Shown in pieces: positions 1 to 11,758 of a DNA stretch of 64,000 nt (within the stretch, counting starts at the first letter, position 1; each line of letters starts with the position of its first letter). The stretch spans positions 186,001-250,000 of the forward strand of contig MU626262.1 of NCBI GenBank assembly GCA_025603075.1. The letters are read 5' to 3'. The DNA comes from Neoconidiobolus thromboides FSU 785 (taxonomy: Eukaryota; Entomophthoromycota; Entomophthoromycetes; Entomophthorales; Neoconidiobolaceae). Position numbers and translations under genes: made by a program. The notes under the pieces were generated by a model, which searched no databases, was not told the origin of the DNA, and worked only from the letters and a program-made list of their open reading frames with translations.

Positions 1-647
1 TGTAATTCAACAAGTGGTGATTTAAAATGCGCCAATGGATTATGTACTTCTAGAGATGCTCAATGTAAATCTAGATCTCAGGGTACTAATGTACTATTAA
101 GTAAAGCATGTTCAAATTTCAATAACGCTCCTTGTAAATTGACTTGTGCTTCAGAAGATTCTCTGTTAACATGCTATAGCATGGCGGGTGATTTCGCTGA
201 TGGTACCCAATGTGGTAATAATCAATTTTGTGATAAAGGGAAATGTGTTGGTGGTAACTTTTGTAAGTTTTGTATTATTTTAATTCAGTTTAGCTAATTT
301 TGTTTATAGTTGATACCATACTTACCTGGTTTCAAAATAATAAAATCATAGCGATTGTTGTTGGCGTTGGACTTGGTTTAATATTATTATCTTGTTTATG
401 CTCTTGTATATGTCGTGGGAAAAGAGCTTACAAGACTAGAATTACATCACAGCCACCGACCCCCTATCCTGGTGCTTACAATAATAATAATAGCTATCCA
501 TTAAATGGTATGAATCCACCTGCCAATTATATAGATCCTACGGCCTATAATGGCCCTGCACCGGCTTATTTCCCCCCTCCACCTCAAAGTCAACCACCAA
601 TAGGGCCCGGTGGTTTTGCTTATAATGCAAACCGTCCACCTCATTAA
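1..647 (+). CDS. ADAM-type metalloprotease, C-terminal part (disintegrin/Cys-rich, TM, tail)
   Basis: Partial gene cut by the window edge. Exons <1..262 and 310..647 are joined across a 47-nt GT-AG intron. The first exon encodes a Cys-rich region with CANGLCTSRDAQC and DGTQCGNNQFCDKGKCVGG, typical of the C-terminal disintegrin/cysteine-rich part of fungal ADAM zinc metalloproteases. After the intron a hydrophobic segment (IIAIVVGVGLGLILLSCLC) is followed by a basic stop-transfer stretch and a Pro/Asn/Tyr-rich cytoplasmic tail ending in PPH. The layout implies a type I membrane sheddase with its catalytic HExxH domain upstream of the window, so that part cannot be checked. An ATG at 300 lies inside the intron and is not a real start. 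Confidence 0.85.
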
Positions 648-870
648 ATGGTAGTTGGGTCACTTTTTTGTTTATAATGGTAAATGTTGTTGTTTTGTTT
701 TTATAGGCTAAGTTTTAATAAAAAATTAGTATAAAATAAATAATCAAGAATAATGTATAATTTGAGTAAAAGTAAATTTATCTAAAATGGTATGTAACTA
801 ACAAGTGTTATAAATTTTTAAATTTGAGGTATTGAGAATTTTAACTTTAAGTTGACAAGTATATTAAACA

Positions 871-974
871 TATGAGAGTGTTTTTTGGCTTCATTACTTT
901 TTCCATCTTTTAAGCGCTATTTGGGTGGAAAAATTGTTAGTAAAATTCTTAAATACAAGAATACATCTCCGTAT
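871..974 (+). mobile_element. 100-bp GGGGATG element, copy 1
   Basis: Matches the consensus core (TTTTAAGCGCTATTTGGGTGG, then GTTAGTAAAATTCTTAAA) and ends in a degraded CATCTCCGTAT. It faces copy 2 across about 225 bp, forming a long inverted pair. Confidence 0.8.
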
Positions 975-1200
975 TATTTTTTACATTCATACTTTTGAAA
1001 GAATTTGTTCAAACGTTTTTAATACAATTATTTTCATTGAGCTATAATAAAATTGGTCACATTCTAATAAATCTTTGAACAAATCTTATCTTTAGTGTAA
1101 CTTCAAGTATCACTAATTGAGTTCTATATTTTTTGTCAAGTTTTATATAATATTGCTTACTATAAGACTTTATCAAATTATAAATTGAAAATAACAATGA

Positions 1201-1305
1201 TATGGGGATGGATTTCTGTATTTAAGAATTTTACTAACAATTTTTCCACCCAAATAGCGCTTAAAAGATGGAAAAAATAATGAAGCCAAAAAAACAACCC
1301 CATAT
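1201..1305 (-). mobile_element. 100-bp GGGGATG element, copy 2 (inverted)
   Basis: Reverse-complement copy beginning TATGGGGATGG and ending CAACCCCATAT. Core AAATAGCGCTTAAAAGATGG is intact. Confidence 0.85.
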
Positions 1306-1790
1306 AATATAGTGGCGAAAAATTAGTCTGTACTTTTATTAAAAAATTAAAAAATTAAAAAATGTATAAATTAATGAAAGTCAATAAAAAATAGTTTGTA
1401 TTTAATTATATTTAAGTTTCTTATTAATTGTGTTGAAAAAATTGAACATTATATTTAAGGAATGTTAAGATTTATTTCCCAATAATTTACAAGATTTATA
1501 TTTACATAAATTCAATGTATTGAAATAAAACAAATAACAGTGCTGTATAGCCCAAATCTGAATTAATTTTTCCTTTAAAAAAATACAATATTATATGAAT
1601 CTTTTTATATTTACCTTATTATTTATAATGGTGAAAAAAAGGCAGTTTTCCTAAATACTTCCCTTACGCAAATATTGAATAGTTTTCATATAAGTTTAAA
1701 AGCCCAGTTAAAAATAAGACAAAAACTTTCCAATTTCACTTCTTAGATCATTTTCTGTAGCGTAAAATTTCGAAAAAAATATTAAATAAA

Positions 1791-1891
1791 TAGGGATGCT
1801 TTTTTGATTTCGTTACTTTGCCATTTTTTAAGTGTTATTCGAGCGGAAAGGTTGTTACTGAAATTCCTAAATAAAAAAACATATTCCCAGA
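1791..1891 (+). mobile_element. 100-bp GGGGATG element, copy 3 (diverged)
   Basis: Begins TAGGGATGCT. The core is diverged (TTAAGTGTTATTCGAGCGG) and the 3' end reads ACATATTCCCAG. Confidence 0.7.
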
Positions 1892-2009
1892 TGTTGAGCA
1901 AAAAAACACCCTTATACGGTTAATCTTGAAATCGAGCAAAAAGAAACTATTTCTATATTACTGGTGGTTTCAATTTATTAAAAATCAGTTTGAATCAAAA
2001 TTTTAAACC

Positions 2010-2114
2010 TATGAGAATGTTTTTTTTGGTTTCATTACTTTTTCCATTTTTTGAGCGTTATTTGAGCGGAAATTATCAGTAAAATTCTTAAACAAAAAAA
2101 TACATCCCCTTATA
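2010..2114 (+). mobile_element. 100-bp GGGGATG element, copy 4
   Basis: Begins ATGAGAATGTTTTTTTTGG, carries the GCGTTATTTGAGCGGAAA core with a short deletion before the AGTAAAATTCTTAAAC segment, and ends TACATCCCCTTAT. Confidence 0.75.
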
Positions 2115-4750
2115 TAAAACGTCAATTTATTTTTGAAAGGATTATGAAAATTTTAATTTGCCTATATGTTGAAATTAAAAGGTATGGGTTCCTAAATGAC
2201 AGTATTTTGATATCAAAGCTTTACAGGTGAGTCTTTTGTCAATAGACCAGGGTACAGTAACTGATTTTTACTTCAGTGCTGTCCTAAAATACTAAAACAA
2301 TTAAGGAATAATAAAGGGATTAGATGTAAAAAGATTAAAGAATAATAGAAAAGACTAAAAATTAAAAAGCTTTGAATGAGTTTGAGTCCTATCTTAGTTT
2401 AACGTTGCACAATTCTAGAGCTTACAGTTGTGCTTTGATCATACCCCTCAACTATTTTTTTACTTTTATGTAAAGTTTACAATAGGTTACAAAGCTCACT
2501 ATAAGAAAATAAATGTTTGTTTTACACTAGATGTTTAATCTCTATAAAAGATTTACACATGTTTACTTTTTGCTATATTTTTCCAAATTTGATTATAGAT
2601 CTATAAAAACAATAGAAACTTCAATAGTATTATTACTGGTTATGCCTGCCATTAATCGATTTACCACATATTCATGAAGATTATCATATAGTACATTTTG
2701 AAAAATATAATAGTAAAGACTATCAATGATCGTAATAATTACTTTCAGGGTTTTATAATCTAAACTTATTAGATACTCTGAAGTACATAGTTGGTTTAAT
2801 GTCCTTTTAGTCCTTTATATCATATGGCTTGAGTACATTTAATAATAACGGCTGACGTGGGAACCTTATTATCAAATATTAACACCCTTGTTGATAAAAT
2901 AATAAATATTCATTATCTATCAAAACCGCTTATACCAAAATTTTATAGCATTAAAATCTATTTATAAAGAATAATAGTCACAGTTAAAGTTTTAAAATAA
3001 AAAAATAAATGAATTATTATAATAATTTAAACTTTTACTATCTAGCTCTCTTTTTAAATTGTTTTCCTCTTGTGGTTATTTTAGGATTTTAATCCGTTTG
3101 AGCAAATGAACAGTTTTTCAAATGTAGTGACTAGTTACTTTGAGACTTTTTCTTATCTTACCTGATTTAAGTAATAACTTTAGTAAACAGAGGACAAAAT
3201 CTAAAAGGTTTTGAGTACTAAAAAAACTTCTGTGATATTTATAAAATATACTTAACTTATAATTAACTATTTAAAATTAGAATTTACTACAGCTTTTCGA
3301 TTTAACCGTATATTACCTGACTAATTTATATTGCCTTGAAATTGAATGATGAATTTTAGTTGAAATTTAGTTTCTAGATTATTCTATTATAAGTATCTTT
3401 AAAATCACCTTGAAAACAGTGAATTGTAAAGTACATATGGATACTGGGCCTATCATATACACTCATTTGAATGTAATTTATTTGAAATAGTTTTTAAAAA
3501 ACTATTAGAACCTCAAGAACCCAGAACCTTTGTTAAATTAGAGTAGATCGATATTTGTAATTGATAAATTATTCTATTAGATGCCAATCAAATCGATATT
3601 TGTAATTGATAAGTTGTTCCTCTGTTAAATATCAATATACTATTTCTTTCTGATTTTTATAATTCCCATTCTTATAGATTGAATTATTCATGTGTGATAA
3701 AAATTATCTATTATTAAACACATGAAATCTATACATTCATTTATTAGTTTTTTCAATATTCTTCTTTAAGCTATGTTTGAGCTTAACAACTATCTTAAGC
3801 TTAATCATCATTTTAATATCTAAAGGATTTTGAATATTTGTATGGAACGCTGTGTTTGTAACATTAATATAGATTATAATATATTCAATAATTGTATAAA
3901 AAACAAAAAAAAATTTTCGCATTGTTAACTAATGTAGCATATTTACTTTTATAACTGTTTTAGTTAAAAATAGTAAAAAAATTGAATGTCAACAAAACCC
4001 CAATAAAACATAATAAACTTAAAATTCTACTTTTAGTTATGATCAGTATTCTTAAAATTTGTTCTTAAATTTAGCAGAATATCAAATGCGGGAAAACTAT
4101 TTACATCTCCTATATCATTGTTGCTTTTAGTAATGATTTTTACGCTCTCTATGTTTATTTATTAGAGGCTTAAAGTGAGATATACCTTTTCATCATTTAT
4201 GTCAAAAGAATAAATTATTGAGATTCATAATAATTTATATTGTTAAAATATCTAAAAATATCCTAAAAATGAAAAAATAAAAATTCATTATTGAGCTTTA
4301 GCTTAAAGGTTCATACACTATCTTGATCTAATTAACATAATAATAAGTTTAATTTAGTTACACAAAAAAGATACTTTTAATTTTTCACTTGAATTTTTAA
4401 TATTAAAGTTACTCGATTACCACAAGATAATTAAGGAGTAGATGAGAGTAATTCTTTTTCAGTTAAATCAAAAAGTATCCTATTTTATTAAAATAATATT
4501 TTTAACCATAATTTTATTATAGGGAATAAAAAAATTCTAAGCTTATAGTGAATAATTTATAAGCTATAGGCCTGTAAATGTACTAAAATATCGAATCATC
4601 TTCCATGTGAAGAAATAGTGGTAACCAATTTGTATTGAAGTTCTCAATTCCATACCTAGAATTGATAACTCATTCAATCCTCAAATTAGAAAACAACTCA
4701 TTAAAGTGATTAAATTGCACTGCAGAAACTTCTTGCTTTATAGTAAAAGC

Positions 4751-4914
4751 TGTTATTAAAGTGACTCTGTCATAAAATAAATCATTCCTTATCATAAAAT
4801 CTACTTTGGTTTTAACTAATTAAATACCCCATCTAACCTAAATGCTCACTTTAATTTAAAAGTTTCCCTGTTAAAGCTTTTCATTTATTTTATGACAAAG
4901 TCATTTTAATAATA
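4751..4914. repeat. inverted repeat, about 32-bp arms
   Basis: The arm at 4751-4782 is the approximate reverse complement of 4883-4914 (core ATTTATTTTATGACA), with about 100 bp between. It lies 217 bp upstream of an MFS start codon. It may be a short MITE-like element or a regulatory palindrome; nothing decides between them. Confidence 0.5.
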
Positions 4915-5066
4915 TAGATTGTTATGTATTATTTTGGAAAAAAGTTTAACATCAGAATCTTATGCATCACAGGCACAAAAAAGGACTTAACAAGTTGAAG
5001 AAAGTCGATTCCATTTAAGGAAATGGGAGTATTAATTAAAATCAGAAGCTATATCAAGTGAAAACA

Positions 5067-5074
5067 TATAAAAG
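5067..5074 (+). promoter_or_regulatory. TATA-like box of MFS porter
   Basis: TATAAAAG lies 57 nt upstream of the ATG at 5131, a plausible core-promoter position in an AT-rich background where TATA matches are common by chance. Confidence 0.35.
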
Positions 5075-5130
5075 GATAGAAAAATACTACATTGAAAAAT
5101 TATCTTTTTGATAGCAAAGACAAACACAAT

Positions 5131-6594
5131 ATGGATAATAAAAATATCGGAAATGAAGTTGACCCAAATCATTTATTTAAACGTTTAGATAACCTCAACT
5201 GGAGTGCTTGGCACACAAAGTTGACTATTATCCTTGGTGTAGGTTGGGCCTTTGATTCTTTTGAGATTACTGTTGTATCTTCTATGCTTAAAAATTTGAA
5301 ATTATATTTCAACGTCAATGCCCAAGGAGCTGGTGCCATTACTACCGTATGGTTAATGGGTGCTTTAGTTGGTGCTTTAGGTTTTGGTTATTTCGGTGAT
5401 AGATTTGGAAGAAAGCTTTCTTTTGTTGTTACTATTTTATTTTACTCTTTGATGACTTGTATTACCGCCGCTTCCTTCCATTATCCTTTCTTTTTGGTAT
5501 TCCGTTTCTTAACTGCTGTTGGTGTTGGTGCTGAATATACTGCTGTAAATTCTACTATTTCTGAGTTCATTCCATCGAAGCATCGTGGTAAAGTCAATAC
5601 AATTGTTATGAGTTTTTGGGTTGTAGGTGCTTTAGTTGCTAATGCCATCCAATATCCTATTTTGCAATATTTAGACAAATCTTACAATTGGAGAATTGGG
5701 TTTGCCATTGGTGGATTAGCTGCTGTTTTTGTTTTAATTGTAAGGCATAAACTTCCCGAATCCCCCCGTTGGTTATTATCTCAGTCTCGTTACCAAGAAG
5801 CTGAGGAGGTAGTTACATTTATTGAAATGTCTTCTGGTCAAGCTAATAACAAATTTGAAACTCCACTATGTGAGAATTTGATTGCTTATAAGCCACATGA
5901 AAAGATGTCTTGGTTTGCTGTTGTTAAAAGTTTATTTGTTAAATACCCATTCCGTTGTGCATTTGGTATGATCATGAACGCATCCCAAGCATTTGCTGAT
6001 TATGGTGAATCCAATCTTATGTCTTTAGGTGTATTCGATAATGCTAATATCAAAGATGGTGACGTTTCATTGACATATTTATATGGTACTATTTGTTCTA
6101 TTGCCTCCTATATAGTTGCTGCTTATTTGATTGACAAAATTGGTAGAAAATTCCTTTTGCCAATTGTTTATACCAATGCCATTATCGCATCTATAGTGCT
6201 TATTCCAGCTTATTATTCTTCTAATGTCAAAGCAGCTATCCAAGGTGCGCATTGCTATTACATCTTTTCTTACTTTGCTGTTATGGGTACTGTATATCCA
6301 GCTATCACTGAAGCCTTCCCAACCCATTTGCGTGCTACTGGTATTGGAGTTTCAGTAGCTGCTGGTCGAGTCATTGCAGCTGTAGCCCCTTATATTTTAC
6401 TTGGTATTTATGATCCCGAAGGAAAAAGAGACGTTGTTGGATCAGCAGTATGTATTGCTGGTTTCTTAGCTACAGGTTTATTGATGTCTTTGTTCTGGTT
6501 CAAATATGGTATTGATGGTAAAGGCAAATCGCTTGAAGAGATGAATGGAGAATCTGCCGAAGTAGATGCTACCGACAAAGCCTTTAAAGCCTAA
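5131..6594 (+). CDS. MFS transporter, sugar/metabolite porter type
   Basis: Single-exon, 487-residue, 12-TM major facilitator. The open frame runs upstream to a TTG at 5092, but the first ATG is at 5131 (MDNKNIGNEVDPNHLF), which I take as the start. It has motif A after TM2 (GYFGDRFGRK), PESPRWLL before the central loop, and a repeated DKIGRK motif in the second half. The stretch GVGAEYTAVNSTISEF and the early GWAFDSFE segment resemble the metabolite:H+ symporter group (NiaP/SV2-like, aromatic-acid porters) rather than classic hexose porters. It should sit in the plasma membrane and import a small organic solute; the substrate cannot be read from sequence. It stands alone and is flanked by repeats. 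Confidence 0.85.
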   Translation: MDNKNIGNEVDPNHLFKRLDNLNWSAWHTKLTIILGVGWAFDSFEITVVSSMLKNLKLYFNVNAQGAGAITTVWLMGALVGALGFGYFGDRFGRKLSFVVTILFYSLMTCITAASFHYPFFLVFRFLTAVGVGAEYTAVNSTISEFIPSKHRGKVNTIVMSFWVVGALVANAIQYPILQYLDKSYNWRIGFAIGGLAAVFVLIVRHKLPESPRWLLSQSRYQEAEEVVTFIEMSSGQANNKFETPLCENLIAYKPHEKMSWFAVVKSLFVKYPFRCAFGMIMNASQAFADYGESNLMSLGVFDNANIKDGDVSLTYLYGTICSIASYIVAAYLIDKIGRKFLLPIVYTNAIIASIVLIPAYYSSNVKAAIQGAHCYYIFSYFAVMGTVYPAITEAFPTHLRATGIGVSVAAGRVIAAVAPYILLGIYDPEGKRDVVGSAVCIAGFLATGLLMSLFWFKYGIDGKGKSLEEMNGESAEVDATDKAFKA

Positions 6595-6987
6595 TACTAA
6601 TATGTGGATCATATAGGTTCAAACTTAAGTTGTTTCTTTTTAATAAATATTTAATATAATTTAACAAATTCGGAGGCCACCGTATTACATAATAACTTTC
6701 AAAATATTAAAAACTAGTTAAACTAATTTGTTCGAATGTCCATTGATTTTAAAAATAAGTTTAACTTGCTAAGAAGCTACTATAGTTATATTTATTAATC
6801 AAAGTCGAACTTCTGTATGCGTTGTTTTTAATTTAAAGGAGATGGATCCCAAATAACAACTTTATTAATATAATAAAGTCAATTAAATAATAGGATTAAA
6901 TGGCCAAGACGTGATAATATTTCTACGATTGTAGTTCTTTACTAATTGGAGCTCAGCAAAACTGAAATCCTATTCTCAAGCGATCCA

Positions 6988-7590
6988 TCATTCAGTAAAT
7001 ATGGTCTGAGCCAAAGGAACTAGTCTCTTTTGTAAAAAAGAAAGACAAGAAGGTAGGATGGAAGTTGGAAAAGTAAGCAACAATATCATTAATATCATAT
7101 ATATAATTATGTGGAAACAATGAATAGCCAAGATGTTATGATACCACAGGTTTTGGCTACTGAAGCATGTAGAGAATCGATACTCAACTGAGTCTTCAAG
7201 TGAACTACAATATGGGCAGTATAAATCCACTTCAGGTTTGTATATATGAATCTTGTTTTTGATAGAGAAAGCCCAATTAAACATTTTTACCAAATTCACT
7301 GCTCAATTGAATTTAGGCCATGTTAAGAAAGTTGAATGAGGAGGGGAGGTAGGTTTGTATAAAATTGAGCAACAGTCTTGATTAAACCACTTCTGTAGAT
7401 TCTTAGCAAGGTGGGAATTGAGCGTCATAACTCTAAGTTGTTTCATAAGATAACCAAGGATGGTTAACTACTTTAATACTGAATTGTTTGAAATTTTTAT
7501 ATTAAAGTTTTTCTCCAAAAAAGTTGGATCAAAAGTTTTGCTTAACTGGGTTAAATTTGAAGGGATAGCTCGTCAGATTTAGACTTTAGC
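6988..7590 (-). pseudogene. LINE-like reverse-transcriptase 3'-end relic
   Basis: One minus-strand frame, broken by several stops, reads through about 200 codons with text such as YLMKQLRVMTLNSHLAKNLQ, KWFNQDCCSILYKPTSPP, then FSIKNKIHIYKPEVDLYCPY. The CPYC...YRFSTC stretch resembles the C-terminal CxxC...HxxxC zinc knuckle that follows reverse transcriptase in fungal non-LTR elements (CPxC...EHLFxxC), with the usual His replaced by Tyr. In-frame stops near 7310, 7480 and 7570 show that it is dead. The upstream RT catalytic domain is not recognisable. Confidence 0.5.
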
Positions 7591-8006
7591 AAAAAAATTC
7601 ATCTCTGCAAGTTGTAGTGTGTTTTTATTTTATGATAAGATGTGGAAGTTGCAATAGCTTTTTCTAGATTATGAAGATTTTTGTAAGTTGTATAGGAGAC
7701 CCAAAGTTGTATTTATTTATTTACTTTCAGAACGAAGCCTACCTAAGGAATCGAAGGTTTGGCTTCTCAGGTGAGTCGGATAACGATTGAGAGCAGCCAA
7801 CCACTAGAGTAACTCACCCCTAAATTATCATTTGTACTCGTGGTTAATATCTCAATAAAGAAGCCCATTCAACTTTCTAGAAGGGACAGCTGCGCTTTTG
7901 AACTTAAAAAACTTAGAATTTTATATACATTGCTTGTTTAATAACTTTTTTAAATAAAAATAGTAACAACAGGACTTTCTTATGCTTTTATAGACTTTAA
8001 ATATAA

Positions 8007-9291
8007 GGGGTTGTCTGAATTAGTTTCATTATTTTATCCAATTTTTGAAAAATTTTGTATTTTAAAAACTTCGCTTAAAATTTTGTAAAATCAAATCTTT
8101 TATTAAAACAAAAGTACCCGACACAGTTCTAAATCATTCTACTATAGCTCATACTGTAAGTTAGTTGAATTTCTACTAGATCTTAAATACATATTCTTAT
8201 AAAACTTTATTAAGAAATGTTTATTATTGACCACTTTATAACTAACATTGCAGATTTGTTATCAAATAAATAAACTATTTTAATCTTATAATTACATTAT
8301 TAATATATTGATAGCTAATGAATAGCCGCATGGGAGGCAGTAGTTAGCCCCAAAACTATAATTAACCATCCTTATGTAGTACAAGTAATATAACAATAGA
8401 TTCTACATATTATTACAATTACTTGCTCTTTGACTATTCATTAACTTAGCTATTAACAACTTAAGTAATCTTAACATTTGGGGCTGTTTTTTTTGGCTTC
8501 ATTACTTTTTCTATCTTTTAAGCACTATTTGAATGGAAAATTTGTTAGTAAAATTCTTAAACAAAAAAATGCATCCCCATATCTTCTATTTTACCTAATG
8601 CTTCAAAACTACTTTCCTATTTTGAAAGATTCCAAAATGTCCATCAATTATACTTTTTTCTAACTGTATACTGGGTACATATATTACATAAATCTGTTTT
8701 CCTTGCTGCGTTTTTAAAATTATTTGGTATATATTTAAAAGATGGTGACTTAGCTACTGCTTTATCTTTCAAATCATTAAAATATTTACTGTATATCATT
8801 CTTCTACTTTTATTTAACATATATATATATGTTATCTGATGAATATTTACTATCATTATTTTTTTTATTATAAAATTCCATAAACCTTGGGTTATTATAA
8901 GTAGCTCCTAAAATTAACGTAAATGAATTACAATGTTTGTATTGTGTGGTCCTCCCTATTATATTAAAATTTTCAAAAATCCCATTTCGAAGTTTAGTTA
9001 TGAAAGTTTGGATTTTACTTTTATTTCAACAAAAATAATGTTAAATAACTGTATTTATGTAATTATATAATCATATATATTATATATCTATTAAATATCT
9101 AACAGAAATAACATAAAAAATATAACTAGGAAAATCAGCTATTTAAGAAAAGGAAATAACTAAAATAAGTTTTAAATAAAGATATTTAATTTTAGGCTTT
9201 TTAGATTTAATTGTCACATTAGACACAGATTTAAAAATTTTAAATTTGAATTAACTTCCAAGTAAATTATAAAACCAATCCGGACAACCCC
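8007..9291. mobile_element. degenerate DNA-transposon-like element with 29-bp TIRs
   Basis: The left end begins GGGGTTGTCTGAATTAG and the right end is its imperfect reverse complement, ending CCGGACAACCCC. By hand 24 of the outer 29 positions match, and most mismatches are transitions. The interior is AT-rich, has no recognisable transposase and carries a nested 100-bp element. No unambiguous target duplication is visible. Confidence 0.45.
8478..8582 (+). mobile_element. 100-bp GGGGATG element, copy 5
   Basis: Begins TTTGGGGCTG and ends GCATCCCCATAT, with core TTTTAAGCACTATTTGAATGG. It lies inside the 8007-9291 element, so it inserted later. Confidence 0.85.
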
Positions 9292-9476
9292 AATAAAGTT
9301 ACTAAAGTTGAGATTTTAAGTATCTTTACAAAGTGTTAAAAATTAAAATCGTGGTAAATCAAATATTTTAGAGAAAAGACTAAGCTTTATTTGATAATTT
9401 AACAAGTGTAATTGTAGAGTCGAATAGATTAGAGCAGGATAATGAAATAAGAAATTAAAATGTAATAATTCATTAT

Positions 9477-11042
9477 CTAGCCTTCTAAAAGTTGATCAAT
9501 AGTTTTACCTTTGGTTTCAGGAACAAAGAATAAAACACCAGCCGCAAATACAATAGCAATAACAGCAAATATAAGGAAAGTAAAAGCTTCAACTTGTTTC
9601 AAAATAGAAGGGAAAACTAGAGTAAATATAAAGTTAAATAACCAATTAGTAGCCATAGCTACTCCACTTGCAGCTGGCAATTGATCACTTGGGAATAATT
9701 CCGATACAATCATCCATGGAATTGGTCCAATTCCCAAAGCAAAGATAGCAATAAAGATGAAGATAAAGACGGCTACCATGACATCAATCGCTAATTTTAA
9801 GCCAACAGTTACTAGAATGGAACAAATTGCAGTGCTAATTAAAGTAATGATCATTAACCATTTACGACTTAATCGATCAGCAATAAGGATGAAAACAAGA
9901 GTAAATAAGATGAAGACTGCATCCGTTCCTAAAGCTAAATAAGCGGCATTTTCTTTACCAAAAGCGAGGGAGAAAATTGTAGCGGAATAAAATAAAATAC
10001 CATTAATACCGCACCATTGTTGAGCAATATGTACCATTATACATATTAACATATGCTTTAATAACTTTTTGTTATTTAAGATGACCTTGTATGGATTAAC
10101 TTTTTGACCTCCGTTGAGTTTATTTTGTCTATCAACTAAATCTTGAAATTCTTGAGTTGTATCATACCCACTTCTTAATTTAATTAAATTTTCTTTAGCT
10201 TGATCTAATTTCCCTTGAGAAATCAAATAAGCTGGTGTTTCAACACAGAATGGGAATAAACCTAATTGGATAAGTGATGGTATACCAGTAATAGCAAATA
10301 ACACACGCCATCCAGGGGCATAATTCAATGGAATACTAAATCCATGAGATAAAAATACTCCTGTTACTAACATAATTTGAAAAATTCCACCTAAAATATA
10401 AAATTAGCATTCATAATACTATATAAAATAAAATAACTACCCAAAGCTCCATGGCCTTTATGAGTGGCCACTTCACCGATATAAGTAGAGACGGTTACAA
10501 GAGAAACACCACTATTATTAAAATAGTTAACATTTATAACTTATATTAAATATGTTAATATAATTACCACCCCATACCACAAATAAATCGCCCAACTCCA
10601 AATTGGCCAAGAGTGGTAGAAGTACCAATTAAAATACCACCAACAATATAAAATATATTGTTAAATAAAATAGCGTTTCTTCTACCAAACCAAACCAATA
10701 ATTTGCTAGCCAATATAGCTCCACATAATCCACCTAAAGCCAATAAACTGATAATGACACCCCTGAAATTTTATTAGTTACATTCTATTATAAATACAAT
10801 TATCAGTAATTATACCATAATAATTCTCCAGCAGGCAAACAATCTGGAAAACCTTGGCTATCATAAATTTGTTGATCACATATACGAATTTTATGTTCTA
10901 CAATGTTACCCACGCCAATATTATAACCAACATTAAAAGTGGACAAAGCGGCTAAAGAACAGGTTACAATTAGATATTGATTCACTTTCATTTCTCGTGA
11001 ATCTTTAGCTTCATGTGTAAGTATATCCCCATTTTTCAACAT
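9477..11042 (-). CDS. MFS hexose-type transporter (sugar porter family)
   Basis: Four exons on the minus strand: 11042..10816, 10762..10568, 10511..10441, 10390..9477, with introns of 53, 56 and 50 nt; 468 residues. Splicing restores sugar-porter signatures that no single open frame contains: SKLLVWFGRRNA after TM2, GRFICGMGCGVS (exon 2-3 junction) and YIGEVATHKGHGALGGIFQI (exon 3-4 junction). Later come QQWCGINGILFYSATIF in TM7, VSELFPSDQLPAASG, and the terminal PETKGKTID motif. PESPR is replaced by VETPAYL. The length and motifs fit GLUT/HXT-like facilitators of the plasma membrane. The N terminus, including an extracellular loop with CDQQ and DCLPAGE, is typical in position. Specificity is unknown. 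Confidence 0.88.
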
Positions 11043-11666
11043 TTTTGAATTGGAATATGCAATATTAGTTTATATACAATTAAAATGTAATGATTGTTTT
11101 TTTGATTTTTTATATGTAGATGAGATTCGATTTGAGAGTATTTATATACTATTCATTATAATATTTTATTTTTATACTTTTTGGATAAATTCATTAGTTT
11201 TTTTATAATGATCTCACATAACTTATACTAATAAAATGGTAAAATTAGCCGACACATTGCTCCTTAATTTTTATTATAAATCACAGCACTTAAACACCAT
11301 ATATTTTATTATAATTAACTATTCTTATCATCTTCAATTTTACCCTTGATTAATACTTTTTTATTTCAATCTTCAACATTAGCAGTGTTGCGCAACTAAC
11401 TTGCTGAAAGTCATTTTTTATTTTTAAATAAAATAAATTAATATTAGATATATATATTTAATATTAGATCTATATATTTAATATTAATATAAATAAATAC
11501 TTATGTTTTATACTCAACGATATCTGAAACTTGCTTTTTGATCAACTAGTCCTAACATCAAGCTATTAAAAACTAAAATATCTTTTTATTAATATCAAAG
11601 TAATCTTAGTAAGTGAAATCATTGACCTTTGATTATTTACACTAGGAAAGATCCCAGGTTGTTGTT

Positions 11667-11758
11667 CCTAAAACTTGATTTATTTAGTAAAACACGATAT
11701 TTGTTTACTTTATTTAGCAATAAAAAATCGTGTTTTACTAAATAAATTAGGTTTTGGG
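11667..11758. repeat. near-perfect hairpin, 32-bp arms and 28-nt loop
   Basis: The left arm 11667-11698 (ending TTTAGTAAAACACGAT) is the reverse complement of 11727-11758 (beginning ATCGTGTTTTACTAAA) at 29 of 32 positions, counted by eye. No poly-T run or gene end adjoins it. Confidence 0.7.

Larger units (their letters stand above)
648..5130. other. gene-free AT-rich interval with small repeats
   Basis: No coding region is visible over about 4.5 kb. It holds four copies of the 100-bp GGGGATG element (871-974, 1201-1305, 1791-1891, 2010-2114), a local direct repeat of 21 bp (3547-3567 and 3592-3612), and an inverted repeat at 4751-4914 upstream of the next gene. The 61-residue minus frame near 3.8 kb shows no family signal. 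Confidence 0.6.
6595..9476. other. gene-free interval with transposon relics
   Basis: Between two MFS genes. Contains a LINE-like relic (6988-7590), a 1.29-kb TIR-bounded degenerate element (8007-9291) and, nested inside it, copy 5 of the 100-bp element (8478-8582). No intact gene is visible. Confidence 0.6.

Noticed and set aside
3737-3922. 61-residue minus frame
   Set aside because: AT-driven Lys/Ile/Asn composition, no motif, no splice partners.
5092-5130. N-terminal extension of the MFS porter from TTG
   Set aside because: The first codon is TTG. The first ATG is at 5131 and fits family length.
8478-8663. Short + frame beginning MGLFFLASLLFL that overlaps element copy 5
   Set aside because: The 100-bp element consensus happens to be open for about 35 codons, and similar short frames arise at 12566 and 23838. 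The poly-T length varies between copies and breaks the frame, and base changes alter amino acids freely, so coding is unlikely.
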